A model generated the notes under the pieces. The model had not been told where the DNA came from. It saw only the letters and a list, made by a program, of their open reading frames with translations, and searched no databases. A stretch of 64,000 bases of DNA from an uncultured Psychrobacter sp. GTDB taxonomy: Bacteria > Pseudomonadota > Gammaproteobacteria > Pseudomonadales > Moraxellaceae. Shown one piece after another: positions 47,014 through 55,836 of the stretch. The stretch covers positions 1 to 64,000 of the forward strand of contig CANLXO010000007.1 in assembly GCA_947495055.1 (NCBI GenBank). The letters run 5' to 3'. Position 1 is the stretch's first letter; the number at the start of each line of letters is the position of its first letter. The translations under genes were made by a program, and so were the position numbers.

Positions 47014-47277
47014 TTAACCCGCTAGTAGCTCATCGAGCTTGCCTTGCTGATTAAACTGATTGAGCTCATTAAACCCGCCGACGAAAGTATCACCGATAAA
47101 GATCTGCGGCACTGTGCGGTAGTTATTGGTTTTTTGCATCAAAGCGCGGCGCTCATCACTGCTGATGTCGTGCATGCCAATCTCTTCAAAGCTTACGCCT
47201 TTGGACTCTAATAGTTTTTTGGCGTTAGTGCAATATGGGCAAATAGGAGTGGTATATACTTTAACAGGTACGCTCAT
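47014..47277 (-). CDS. grxC: Glutaredoxin 3
   Basis: Glutathione-dependent disulfide reductase of the cytoplasm. Dithiol active site CPYC at residues 13-16, then YRTVPQIFIGDTFVGGFNEL with the cis-Pro and GSH-binding residues. 87 aa, standard. It sits between a rhodanese gene and secB, the common neighbourhood of grxC. Confidence 0.96.
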   Translation of the reverse strand: MSVPVKVYTTPICPYCTNAKKLLESKGVSFEEIGMHDISSDERRALMQKTNNYRTVPQIFIGDTFVGGFNELNQFNQQGKLDELLAG

Positions 47278-47588
47278 AATAGTTCTTCCTTAATAGTTAT
47301 TGGAGTAGGGATGCAACGTTATCATTAGTAGACGCTACAGTAGTGAATCGTATAATAATAAAGTGAATCGTATAATAGACAGTATAGACAGCCATATTAT
47401 CAATTGCCAATGAGTTAATGGCAATGATAACTTTAATTATTGTCATCTATAGAATGGGGCTTGGCCTATTAAAATCAAGTTTTAAGCATTCAGAGTGTTT
47501 TGCTTTTATCACTAAAGTGAGAAACAAAGCATAAAAAAAGACACCATATAGTTATGATGTCTGGTTTGAATATCTAAATCGCTACTGC
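47278..47588. other. Intergenic region between the rhodanese gene and grxC
   Basis: This 311-bp AT-rich region carries a terminator for the rhodanese gene (47531-47563), so grxC needs its own promoter. It also has a 16-bp direct repeat (AGTGAATCGTATAATA at 47342-47357 and 47362-47377, period 20 bp). No ORF worth noting. Confidence 0.5.
47531..47563 (-). terminator. Terminator of the rhodanese gene
   Basis: On the minus strand, AGACATCAT and ATGGTGTCT pair with one wobble and are followed by seven T. Confidence 0.75.
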
Positions 47589-48041
47589 TTATTTACTCAG
47601 TTTTGGCTTAGATTTGCCCTTTTTATTCTGCGTGTCTTTTAGGCCAACGAGTGGCATACCAGCGCCTTGCCAGCCGCCAATACCGCCCTCTAGACGATAG
47701 ACGTTGTCTTTGCCAATCATTTGTATCGCCGCGCCTGCTTGTACACCGATGTCACAGATGATAATTACTGGATCTTCGATAGCCCGTATCTCATCCAAGC
47801 GATCTTTGAGCTGAGTGAATGGAATATTACGACTGCCTTGGATATAGCCTGTCGTATATTTTTTGGCAGGTCGAATATCAATCAGCTGCGCGTTTTGCGA
47901 ATTGACCATCATACCGAGAGTGTTTGGAGATATCTTTTTGCCGCTACGCTTGCTCTCAATAGTAAAAAACAAGATAGCAAGTACGGCTAAAATACCGAAT
48001 AAGAACGGGTGGTTACCCATAAATTCAAGTGCACGATCCAA
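47589..48041 (-). CDS. Membrane-anchored rhodanese-like protein (YibN-like)
   Basis: Single-domain rhodanese behind one N-terminal helix (FLFGILAVLAILFFTIES). MMVNSQNAQLIDIRPAKKYTTGYIQGSRNIPF is the rhodanese entry and IIICDIGVQAG holds the active-site Cys with an unusual loop (CDIGVQ). GGIGGWQGAGMPL ends the domain. The start is set at TTG 48041 because GGAGG lies 6 nt upstream; no ATG has comparable support (48095 is too far upstream, 48020 lacks an SD). Upstream neighbour of grxC-secB as in E. coli yibN. Confidence 0.85.
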   Translation of the reverse strand: MDRALEFMGNHPFLFGILAVLAILFFTIESKRSGKKISPNTLGMMVNSQNAQLIDIRPAKKYTTGYIQGSRNIPFTQLKDRLDEIRAIEDPVIIICDIGVQAGAAIQMIGKDNVYRLEGGIGGWQGAGMPLVGLKDTQNKKGKSKPKLSK

Positions 48042-48158
48042 ACTAGACCTCCAAAATATAAGTGTTCTATCAGTTGGCCTGATAAAAATGAACAAGGCGC
48101 TATTATACCGACTAGGTTGTCTATAGTAAACGTATGAAAACTACTCAATGCGTCTGTC

Positions 48159-49262
48159 TTAATAAGGCTTGGTATCTGCCTCATCGGTAAGGGTCACCAA
48201 GTTCTCAACGCGGCGCTGAAGAACCTCGCCATCAGCGACTGCCTGCCATAGCGCGCAGCCTTTGGAGTTATGAGTATGGCGACAGTCTCGGAACTGACAG
48301 TAGCCTGATAGCGGTGCAAGCTCAACGAATCCTGAAATGATGTCATCTGGAGTCAGATGCCAGATACCATACTCACGAATACCTGGGGTATCGACGATGC
48401 CACCTTGAGTTAGATCATCTGGATTGAAGGGTAGCAAACGGCTAGTCGTTGTCGTATGCTGCCCAAGCTGCGAGTTCTCTGAGATGATGTTAACGCTTTG
48501 CGCCGACTCTGGCAGCAGCGCATTAATCAGACTGCTCTTACCGACGCCAGACTGACCGGCAAATATCACCAGCTTGTTATCGATGTAACGTTTGAGCTCG
48601 CCAAGTCCTTGTTGTTCACCCGTCTGTAATACATTTTCTGGACAATCCACTGAGGTCAAGACACTATCATAACCAAGCGCTGCATATTGCGTTAATAGTT
48701 CACGCGTATCGACAGTAGACTCGCCCTCTAATAGATCCGCTTTATTGAGTACTAGCAGAGGTTGTACGCCTGCATGATGACAAACCACAAGATAGCGATC
48801 GATCAAGGTAGGCGCGGCAGCAGGTAGCGGCGCAAAGACAATCGCTAAGATATCGATATTGGCGGCAACCGGTTTGAGCTTATGGTAGCGGTCGGGGCGA
48901 GATATCATCGAGGTGCGCGGTTTTACTGACTCAATACGGCCAAAACCTGTGTTGGAGTCCGCCGTCCAGCGCACTTGGTCACCTGCAGCCAGCATCGGCA
49001 AGTTGGTACGCACATGACAGCGCCAGACATCACCCAAGGCCAACTCCTGCCAAAACGGCTCAGGGTCATCAGGGGCAAACTCAGGCTGCTTAGGTATCAC
49101 AGCAGGTAAGCTTGTGACTTGTACCTCCAATTGCTTACCAAAGTGCGCCATCACCACGCCATCCATCAAGCTATCATCGATGCTGTCTTGGCTGGCAAGT
49201 TGTTGTTTGTCTATACGACGAATCTGCTGTTTAGTGAGTTTGCGCTGCCGTATCAATGCCAT
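48159..49262 (-). CDS. rsgA: Small ribosomal subunit biogenesis GTPase RsgA
   Basis: Circularly permuted GTPase that matures the 30S subunit. Order seen: N-terminal OB domain, G4 LNKADLL, G1 GQSGVGKSSLIN, G3 DTPGIREYG, then the C-terminal zinc finger CQFRDCRHTHNSKGC. ATG 49262 gives MALIRQRKLTKQQIRRI, the normal N terminus; the frame continues upstream to 49388 but that part overlaps the region before orn and is not expected to be translated. 367 aa. Confidence 0.94.
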   Translation of the reverse strand: MALIRQRKLTKQQIRRIDKQQLASQDSIDDSLMDGVVMAHFGKQLEVQVTSLPAVIPKQPEFAPDDPEPFWQELALGDVWRCHVRTNLPMLAAGDQVRWTADSNTGFGRIESVKPRTSMISRPDRYHKLKPVAANIDILAIVFAPLPAAAPTLIDRYLVVCHHAGVQPLLVLNKADLLEGESTVDTRELLTQYAALGYDSVLTSVDCPENVLQTGEQQGLGELKRYIDNKLVIFAGQSGVGKSSLINALLPESAQSVNIISENSQLGQHTTTTSRLLPFNPDDLTQGGIVDTPGIREYGIWHLTPDDIISGFVELAPLSGYCQFRDCRHTHNSKGCALWQAVADGEVLQRRVENLVTLTDEADTKPY

Positions 49263-49414
49263 AAGTACTGCCTGTGTTGTTTTAATTGCGATAAAAATAT
49301 GTCTCAGTGTAGCGTGAAAATTTGATAACATACAGCCTAAGCTTGACAGAGGTTTTGTAAAGCCTGCAAACCACTTGTACATCATCACTGTGCATACTAC
49401 TAATAGGATCGCTT

Positions 49415-50002
49415 ATGAGTACCGATGACCATCCCAACAAGATCAAAATCAAAAACCAAGGTAAGAAGGGTTTGGTCTGGATTGACCTTGAGATGACAGG
49501 GCTTGATACCTTGAACGATGAGATCATCGAGATTGCGACAGTGGTGACGGATGAGGATTTGAACGTATTAGCCGAAGGGCCTGTTTTTGCGATTAAAGTC
49601 TCTGACCAAATCTTGAACAAGATGGATGACTGGAACACCAAGCAGCATGGTCAGTCAGGTCTGGTCGATCGCGTACGTCGTAGTAAAGTGACACTAGCTG
49701 AAGCCGAAGAGGAAACCATTAAGTTTTTGAATAAATGGGTCGACAGTGGTAAGTCGCCGATGTGTGGCAACTCGATTTGCCAAGACAGACGTTTTATGGC
49801 GCGGCAGATGCCTGAGCTTGAGCGCTTTTTTCATTATCGTAATTTAGACGTGTCCTCGATCAAAGAGCTGTGCTTTCGCTGGCGTCCTGATATCCTAAAA
49901 AACTTTGAAAAGGGCGGTAGTCATTTAGCTTTAGATGATATCCGCGACTCAATTCGCGAGCTTAAGCACTATCGCCAGCACTTTTTTAAATTGATGGATT
50001 AA
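49415..50002 (+). CDS. orn: Oligoribonuclease
   Basis: 3'-5' exonuclease that degrades nanoRNAs, including pGpG. DEDDh family: [10 protein letters not shown] (first Asp and Glu), [15 protein letters not shown], and [18 protein letters not shown] with the His and last Asp. An N-terminal extension of about 25 polar residues precedes the domain. 195 aa. Divergent from rsgA, as in many gammaproteobacteria. Confidence 0.96.
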   Translation: MSTDDHPNKIKIKNQGKKGLVWIDLEMTGLDTLNDEIIEIATVVTDEDLNVLAEGPVFAIKVSDQILNKMDDWNTKQHGQSGLVDRVRRSKVTLAEAEEETIKFLNKWVDSGKSPMCGNSICQDRRFMARQMPELERFFHYRNLDVSSIKELCFRWRPDILKNFEKGGSHLALDDIRDSIRELKHYRQHFFKLMD

Positions 50003-50016
50003 GGTTTTTGTCGGAG

Positions 50017-50087
50017 TTGTAGGTTGCGCCTTACGCACTAATTGACGATGATTAAGGTCTGGATGGTGCGTGAAACGCACCCTACAA
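50017..50087. repeat. REP/MITE-like imperfect inverted repeat between orn and lpxH
   Basis: Outer arms TTGTAGG (50017-50023) and CCTACAA (50081-50087) enclose a second hairpin GGTGCGT-gaa-ACGCACC (50065-50081). The theme of GTAGGTTGCGC...GCGCACCCTAC is the kind of dispersed palindrome found in many proteobacterial intergenic regions. It lies between convergent genes and may also serve as terminator. Confidence 0.5.
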
Positions 50088-50102
50088 TCTACATTAAATA
50101 AA

Positions 50103-50942
50103 TCATCTCACTAAATACTGAAACTCAACCAGTGCAAATTCTGCTTCATCTAAATGCTCGTCTGCCACTACTGCGCCAATCACCGCGCTCACTTTTGGCT
50201 GTCTTGACTCTGTATCGATCAGTCGCCAATCACCTAACACATAACGTATTTTGTTATTAGTCGTTTGATGAATATCTGGGCGATGCGTATGCCCATGCAA
50301 TAAGGCATCATCGTTATTAACCGCCTGCGCGACGGACTGCTCATTGACGTCCATAATGTAGGCCGCCTTTTTACTATTATTTTGCTTACTTTTGGTGCGT
50401 ATGTTGTCGGCGATGGCGAGGCGCTTCTCTAATGATTTATTGAGCAGATACCATTTGGCCAGTGGACTGCGAATCGCTTTACGAAACAGCTGATATTTTT
50501 TATCATCTGTACATAGCGCATCACCGTGCTCTAGGCGAAAATCTTGCTCACCAATCGTCAATGGATAAGGTTCAGCAATTAGCTCACCGCCAAATAGATT
50601 GAGAAATCCTCGATCAAGCAGAAAATCTCGATTGCCATGCATGACTAAGACCTCGCAGCCTTGCACACGTAGCTGTTTTAGCCTATTGATTAAAGGGGTT
50701 AGCCAGTGGGTCGCGCGTGCCTCATCCTCTAGTGACAAATACATGTCGTCACCGAGCCACACCTCAAACCAGTCGCCTAATATAAACAGCCGTTTAAGAC
50801 TAGGCAGCGCCAAGCAGTCATCTAATAGCGCTAAAAAAGCCTGCACAAGGGCAGGCTCATCAAGCGATAAATGCAAATCGCTAATCAGTACTTGCCGTAT
50901 ATCATGCGGGCGAGTGGTGAGTAAGTGATCAAAGCTTTGCAT
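50103..50942 (-). CDS. lpxH: UDP-2,3-diacylglucosamine diphosphatase
   Basis: Fourth enzyme of lipid A synthesis; cleaves UDP-diacylglucosamine to lipid X and UMP at the inner-membrane face. Metallophosphoesterase motifs in order: ISDLHLSLDEP, LFILGDWFEVWLGDD, VMHGNRDFLL, LEHGDALCTDD and HGHTHRPDI. Length 279 aa is about 40 longer than E. coli LpxH, partly from an insertion rich in Lys/Asn between LAIADNIRTKSK and the GHTH motif. Convergent with orn. Confidence 0.93.
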   Translation of the reverse strand: MQSFDHLLTTRPHDIRQVLISDLHLSLDEPALVQAFLALLDDCLALPSLKRLFILGDWFEVWLGDDMYLSLEDEARATHWLTPLINRLKQLRVQGCEVLVMHGNRDFLLDRGFLNLFGGELIAEPYPLTIGEQDFRLEHGDALCTDDKKYQLFRKAIRSPLAKWYLLNKSLEKRLAIADNIRTKSKQNNSKKAAYIMDVNEQSVAQAVNNDDALLHGHTHRPDIHQTTNNKIRYVLGDWRLIDTESRQPKVSAVIGAVVADEHLDEAEFALVEFQYLVR

Positions 50943-51005
50943 CTATCATAACCTCTTTTATCTTATAGGCTATTTACAACTAAGGGGTAAATAGCCGAGC
51001 AAAAA

Positions 51006-51665
51006 CTACTCAGAAACAACTTTAGCAGAGTTGATAGTGATTGCCTCTTTTGGCACATCAGCATGCATACCGAAACGACCCGTTGGAACGCCGCGCATTT
51101 TTTCGATGACATCCATACCGCTAGTGACTTTACCAAAGACAGTATAACCCCAACCCTGCGCGTTTTTGCCGCTATGGTTCAAAAAGTCGTTGTCTTTTAC
51201 ATTAACGAAAAATTGGCTGGTCGCTGAATGCGGGTCTTGCGTACGCGCCATAGCGATCGTGCCTTTATCATTTTTTAGACCATTATCTGCTTCATTCTCT
51301 ACTGGCGCATTGGTCTTTTTCTCATTCATTTGGGCGTCCATACCGCCGCCTTGAATCATAAAGCCGTCGATGACGCGATGAAAGATTGTTCCTTCATAAT
51401 GCCCAGAATTGACATAATTTAAGAAGTTCTCTACTGTTTTTGGTGCTTTTTCTTCATTGAGTTCAATAGTGATGTTACCCATTGAGGTCTCTAACTCTAC
51501 GACTGGCATGTTGCTCATGGTTATCTCCTGATTGTTTGCGTTGGTTAATGGATCGGGCTGACTGTCTGTAGTGGTCGTACTAGCGCTATTGGTGCTACTA
51601 ACGCAACCTAGTATAAATAAAGGGGCAAATAAGCTGGCAAACCCAAATGATTTGATAGCGTGCAT
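51006..51665 (-). CDS. Cyclophilin-type peptidyl-prolyl cis-trans isomerase (lipoprotein form)
   Basis: Catalyses prolyl isomerisation. Residues 1-21 form a lipoprotein signal (FAPLFILGC, lipobox Cys21), then a Ser/Thr/Asn-rich linker, then the cyclophilin domain with [30 protein letters not shown] and [10 protein letters not shown]. An internal ATG at 51518 (residue 50) has a strong SD, CAGGAG, and would yield [16 protein letters not shown], a complete cytoplasmic PpiB-like protein. So both an envelope and a cytoplasmic form may be made, or one of the starts is not used. Confidence 0.9.
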   Translation of the reverse strand: MHAIKSFGFASLFAPLFILGCVSSTNSASTTTTDSQPDPLTNANNQEITMSNMPVVELETSMGNITIELNEEKAPKTVENFLNYVNSGHYEGTIFHRVIDGFMIQGGGMDAQMNEKKTNAPVENEADNGLKNDKGTIAMARTQDPHSATSQFFVNVKDNDFLNHSGKNAQGWGYTVFGKVTSGMDVIEKMRGVPTGRFGMHADVPKEAITINSAKVVSE

Positions 51666-51840
51666 AGATCTTCCTTGTGTCTCTAAAAGGCAATCCTAAT
51701 TTAGAGGCTAGTCTAACGGCTTTTTCATGTCATGTCATGTATCTGGCTGTTAATGAGTTTGCAAAAGCTGATAGAATAACGCTAATTTATTTTTTATATA
51801 AAATTAGAGCCTACCGTAAAAGGCTTAGGAGCACAAATTA

Positions 51841-53568
51841 ATGACTGAGCATACAAAACCTAACGAGCCAAAAAACGATTTTATCCGCAATATTATTCGC
51901 CAAGATGTAAAAGCACAAAAATACGAGAAAATCGTTACTCGTTTTCCGCCTGAGCCTAATGGCTACTTGCATTTAGGGCACGTTAAATCCATTTGCCTTA
52001 ACTTTGGCGTAGCAAAAGAGTTCGATGGTATCTGTCATCTGCGCTATGACGACACCAACCCAACTGCTGAAAAGCAGGACTACATCGACAATATCAAAAA
52101 CGATGTGAAATGGCTCGGTTTTGAATGGGCAGGGCAGGCACTACACGCGTCTAGCTACTTCGATCAGCTCTATACATGGGCGGTGCAACTGATAGAGCAA
52201 GGCGATGCTTATGTTGATTTGCAAACCCCTGAACAAATCAAAGAGAATCGTGGCTCATTTAATGAGGCTGGCACACCGTCACCGCAGCGCGATGCTAGTG
52301 TCGAGGACAATCTCAAGCGCTTTGCTGACATGAGAGACGGTAAGTTTGCCGATGGCGAGGCCGTACTACGTGCCAAGATAGACATGTCTGATGCTAATAT
52401 GAATATGCGCGATCCGATACTCTACCGCGTCATGCATCAAGAGCATCATCAGACGGGTGATAAATGGTGCATCTATCCGATGTATGATTTTGCCCATCCC
52501 TTATCCGATGCATTAGAAGGCATCACGCATTCGTTATGCACGCTTGAATTTGAAGATCATCGTCCGTTTTATGATTGGGTTGTGGCAAAGATTGGCTTTG
52601 AGACGCCGCCGCATCAGTATGAGTTTAGTCGCTTAAACGTCGATCATACGTTGACCAGTAAGCGTAAGCTCAAGCAGCTCGTAGACGAGGGTATTGTTGA
52701 CGGTTGGGATGATCCGCGTATGCCAACGGTTGCAGGTATGCGCCGCCGTGGTTATACGCCTGAAGGCTTGCGCGACTTTTGTGATCGTGTTGGTGTATCA
52801 AAGGCAGATGGCGTAACCGATATGCGCCTGCTTGAATTTAGCATTCGCCAGTCCTTAGATGATACGACAGCACGCGGTATGGCAGTACTCAAACCGCTAA
52901 AAGTAACCATTACGAACTTTAGCGACGCGGTTAGTCAGTGGCAAGATTTAAAAGCCGATAGCGTCAACGCCCGCTGGGACGCAGACGCGCAAACCTTGTG
53001 GCTGACTCAGCCCAAGCACCCTAATGTTGATATGGGCGAGCGTGAGATTCCTTTTACTAAGGAGCTGTACATTGATCAAGGCGATTATGAGATAGAGCCG
53101 CCAGCAGGTTATAAGCGTCTGTCGTCAGAAAAGCCTGAGATACGTCTGCGTAACACTTATGTACTCGCAGTCACAGAGCATATCACTGATGATAGCGGCA
53201 ACGTTGTTGAGCTAAAAGCTACCATAGATCCGACCACCTTGGGTCAAAACCCCGAAGGCCGCAAGGTCAAAGGCGTCATTCATTGGGTATCGGCGAGCCA
53301 AGGTATTCCTGCCACAGTACGACTTTATGAGTCGCTATTTAGTGTCGAAGACCCAAGTAGCGTCAGCGACGTCCACGACGCACTAAACCCTAATTCATTA
53401 ACCGTACTCAACGCAGTCGTCGAACCTTCGTTAGTTAAAGCGGATGCAGGCACGCGCTTTCAGTTTGAGCGCGAAGGCTACTTTATCTCAGATAGCCAAG
53501 AGCACAGTACCGATACGCCAGTATTTAATCAGATTGTCAGCTTGCGTGATAGCTATAAGCCGGCTTGA
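51841..53568 (+). CDS. glnS: Glutamine-tRNA ligase
   Basis: Class I synthetase that charges tRNA-Gln. FPPEPNGYLHLGHVKSI holds the HIGH-type signature, DDTNPTAEKQDYI and YPMYDFAHPLSDALEGITHSLCTLEF are strongly conserved, and the KMSKS equivalent is LTSKRKL, with Thr in place of Met. The C-terminal anticodon-binding beta-barrels are complete. 575 aa. ATG 51841 follows a long AT-rich leader with a candidate TTGCAA...TAATTT promoter. Its presence implies direct Gln-tRNA charging. Confidence 0.96.
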   Translation: MTEHTKPNEPKNDFIRNIIRQDVKAQKYEKIVTRFPPEPNGYLHLGHVKSICLNFGVAKEFDGICHLRYDDTNPTAEKQDYIDNIKNDVKWLGFEWAGQALHASSYFDQLYTWAVQLIEQGDAYVDLQTPEQIKENRGSFNEAGTPSPQRDASVEDNLKRFADMRDGKFADGEAVLRAKIDMSDANMNMRDPILYRVMHQEHHQTGDKWCIYPMYDFAHPLSDALEGITHSLCTLEFEDHRPFYDWVVAKIGFETPPHQYEFSRLNVDHTLTSKRKLKQLVDEGIVDGWDDPRMPTVAGMRRRGYTPEGLRDFCDRVGVSKADGVTDMRLLEFSIRQSLDDTTARGMAVLKPLKVTITNFSDAVSQWQDLKADSVNARWDADAQTLWLTQPKHPNVDMGEREIPFTKELYIDQGDYEIEPPAGYKRLSSEKPEIRLRNTYVLAVTEHITDDSGNVVELKATIDPTTLGQNPEGRKVKGVIHWVSASQGIPATVRLYESLFSVEDPSSVSDVHDALNPNSLTVLNAVVEPSLVKADAGTRFQFEREGYFISDSQEHSTDTPVFNQIVSLRDSYKPA

Positions 53569-53671
53569 TGCCAATTCACAATCGTCTTATATCAGAAATT
53601 TGTCTGGCTTTATAAGGCCAGACTCAACTTTTAATATGTAAACTCATAGCAATGATAAGAGTAACGCGTTT

Positions 53672-54685
53672 ATGACTAAAAAATCGATTAACCTAGCACT
53701 ACAAGGTGGCGGCTCGCATGGCGCTTTTACTTGGGGCGTTTTGGATCACTTTATGGAAGATGGCCGCGTCAGTATCGAGGGCATCACAGGTACCAGTGCT
53801 GGCGCTATGAATGCGGCGGTACTGGCGCAGGGCTACATGGAGGGCGGCGCAGATGGCGCGCGCGAATCGCTTGAGAAATTTTGGAGTCGGGTGGCCTACA
53901 TGGGCGCGCTTAGTCCTATCAAGCGTAGTCCTTTGAGTATTCTGACAGGGAGCTGGGCGATGGACGACTCGCCCGCTTATCTTATGATGGACTTATTTAG
54001 CCGCGTAGCCTCGCCTTATAATACCAATCCTCTAAACGTCAATCCGCTACGTGATCTGATTGAATCCACTGTCGATTTTGACAAAGTCAGATCTTGTAGC
54101 ATGCTAAAGCTATTTGTAGCGGCAACCAACGTCCATACGGGCAAAATAAGAGTGTTTGATCGTGACGAGTTGACCGCAGATATGCTGCTGGCTTCGGCAT
54201 GTTTGCCTTCTTACTTTCAAGCGGTTGAAATTGATGGCGTACCGTATTGGGATGGCGGGTATGTGGGTAACCCGCCTTTGTATCCTCTGTTTCATACGAC
54301 TAAGTCCAAAGATATTATGATCGTGCAGATCAATCCGATTGAGCGCAACGAGACACCCAAAAGCGCGATCGAAATACAAAACCGTATTAATGAGATTACC
54401 TTTAACTCATCATTACTTAGAGAACTGCGCGCCATTGATTTTGTTAGTCGTCAATTGCGTGAGAACAAGCTTGATAGAACACGCTACACTGAGGTTCTAG
54501 TACACCGTATTGAAGCGACAGAACAGATCAATCCGCTGTCAGCATCTAGTAAGATAAACTCTGAGTGGGCGTTTTTAACACATCTACGTGATATTGGCCG
54601 CGCTTCAGCGAAAGCCTTTTTAGACGAAAACTACGATAGACTAGGTGAGGAGTCTACGTTCGATTTGCGCCGCGAGTTTTCATAA
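53672..54685 (+). CDS. Patatin-like phospholipase
   Basis: Serine-aspartate dyad lipase/acyl hydrolase. Oxyanion loop LALQGGGSHGAFTWG (residues 8-22), nucleophile Ser42 in GTSAG, and Asp194 in WDGGYVGNPP. No signal peptide or membrane helix, so probably cytoplasmic or secreted by another route. 337 aa resembles the RssA/YlbK-like group of bacterial patatins. It follows glnS by 103 bp and has its own terminator. Confidence 0.9.
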   Translation: MTKKSINLALQGGGSHGAFTWGVLDHFMEDGRVSIEGITGTSAGAMNAAVLAQGYMEGGADGARESLEKFWSRVAYMGALSPIKRSPLSILTGSWAMDDSPAYLMMDLFSRVASPYNTNPLNVNPLRDLIESTVDFDKVRSCSMLKLFVAATNVHTGKIRVFDRDELTADMLLASACLPSYFQAVEIDGVPYWDGGYVGNPPLYPLFHTTKSKDIMIVQINPIERNETPKSAIEIQNRINEITFNSSLLRELRAIDFVSRQLRENKLDRTRYTEVLVHRIEATEQINPLSASSKINSEWAFLTHLRDIGRASAKAFLDENYDRLGEESTFDLRREFS

Positions 54686-54732
54686 GCGCGTGATACCAGC
54701 CTTAAACTCAACATTAGTAGTTTGCAATTAAG

Positions 54733-54766
54733 CCCATTTCAAGTAAGCTTGAGATGGGTTTTTTTA
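54733..54766 (+). terminator. Terminator after the patatin gene
   Basis: Stem CCCATTTCAAG/CTTGAGATGGG with one wobble pair, followed by seven T. Confidence 0.85.
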
Positions 54767-54793
54767 TAAGCGCAAAATATTAAGGACGAGGCA

Positions 54794-55543
54794 ATGGCGA
54801 AGTTTTTAAACAGTAGCGGCACCACTTACCATCTAGAAGAGCTGATCAAAAATGCTTCTGATCGGCTGATTATTATTAGCCCTTATCTAAAGCTGAACGA
54901 GCGTATCAAAGAGTTATTAGAAGACCGTAATCGTCTCAAAATTGATATTCGTATCGTTTATGGCAAGAATGATTTGCATCCAGAAGAGATCAATTGGCTC
55001 AAAAACCTTACCTTTATACGCACTAGCTTTTGCAAGAACCTGCATGCTAAATGCTATTTAAATGAGAATGAATGCATTATCACTAGCCTCAATCTATATG
55101 AATTTAGCCAAGTGAATAACAATGAGATGGGTGTACTAATCTTTCGCAATGATGATCCCAAGCTATATGCAGATACTTATGAAGAAGCGCAGCGTATTAT
55201 CCGTATCAGTGATGAGGTACGCATGTCACTTGAAAAAGTAAGTGAGAAGGCGGCTGCGACTGACAACAGTATTACTGATGACGAAAATAAAACGGTAGTC
55301 AATCACTCTTCTACCAAACCAGTAGAGGCGACGCCGAATTACTCTAAACTCACAACGGCTAAACTGGCTAAAGAGCTGGGAATAAAGACGCAGGAGCTCA
55401 ATAGTAAACTACTTGAAGCAGGTTACTTAGAGGATAAAGAAGGCGAGCTGGTATTGACCGAGGCAGGACGTACAGCAGGCGGTAGTAGCAAACGCGGTAA
55501 ATATGGTGAGTTTTGTCTATGGGATTCCGGGATGGTTATTTAA
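54794..55543 (+). CDS. PLD-like phosphodiesterase/nuclease domain protein with C-terminal extra domain
   Basis: The first 150 residues match a single phospholipase D-like domain: ASDRLIIISPYLKL, RIVYGKNDLHPEEI, and the HKD-type motif His84-x-Lys86-x4-Glu91 (NLHAKCYLNENE) where the usual Asp is Glu, followed by TSLNLYEFS. After a polar linker, the last about 65 residues (TTAKLAKELGIKTQELNSKLL to the end) look like a small winged-helix or phage-repressor-like module ending KYGEFCLWDSG. Such domains recognise nucleic acid, so a nuclease role is possible. Function not known; no defence genes are adjacent. Confidence 0.75.
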   Translation: MAKFLNSSGTTYHLEELIKNASDRLIIISPYLKLNERIKELLEDRNRLKIDIRIVYGKNDLHPEEINWLKNLTFIRTSFCKNLHAKCYLNENECIITSLNLYEFSQVNNNEMGVLIFRNDDPKLYADTYEEAQRIIRISDEVRMSLEKVSEKAAATDNSITDDENKTVVNHSSTKPVEATPNYSKLTTAKLAKELGIKTQELNSKLLEAGYLEDKEGELVLTEAGRTAGGSSKRGKYGEFCLWDSGMVI

Positions 55544-55703
55544 GACTTTATAATTATAATGGTTTTCATACCTATATCTATGTTTAGTTAAAAATGGAAT
55601 AAACATCTTACAATTTATCACTCGATAGTCATAACTGATTTGCTAAGATAAGGGTGAGTCTTTGCTAATTGACTATTTTGTTAAGTAAGTATTCAATCAA
55701 ATG

Positions 55704-55739
55704 AGTATTTTGCTCAAATACTACTCGTTGCTGTATACT
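55704..55739 (+). promoter_or_regulatory. Candidate promoter with overlapping palindrome upstream of the peroxiredoxin gene
   Basis: -35 TTGCTC (55710-55715) and -10 TATACT (55734-55739) are 18 bp apart. The -35 is embedded in a palindrome AGTATTT-tgctc-AAATACT (55704-55722), which could be an operator for a redox regulator. The leader to the start codon would be about 90 nt. Otherwise the 55544-55836 gap contains nothing recognisable. Confidence 0.45.
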
Positions 55740-55836
55740 TTAGTGGCTTACCAACGACAGCATGACTATACCAGTGGCGCAGATAGCGCTAAGCGTTTGT
55801 ACAATTAACACTAAAATTCACAACAAGGAGCTTTAC

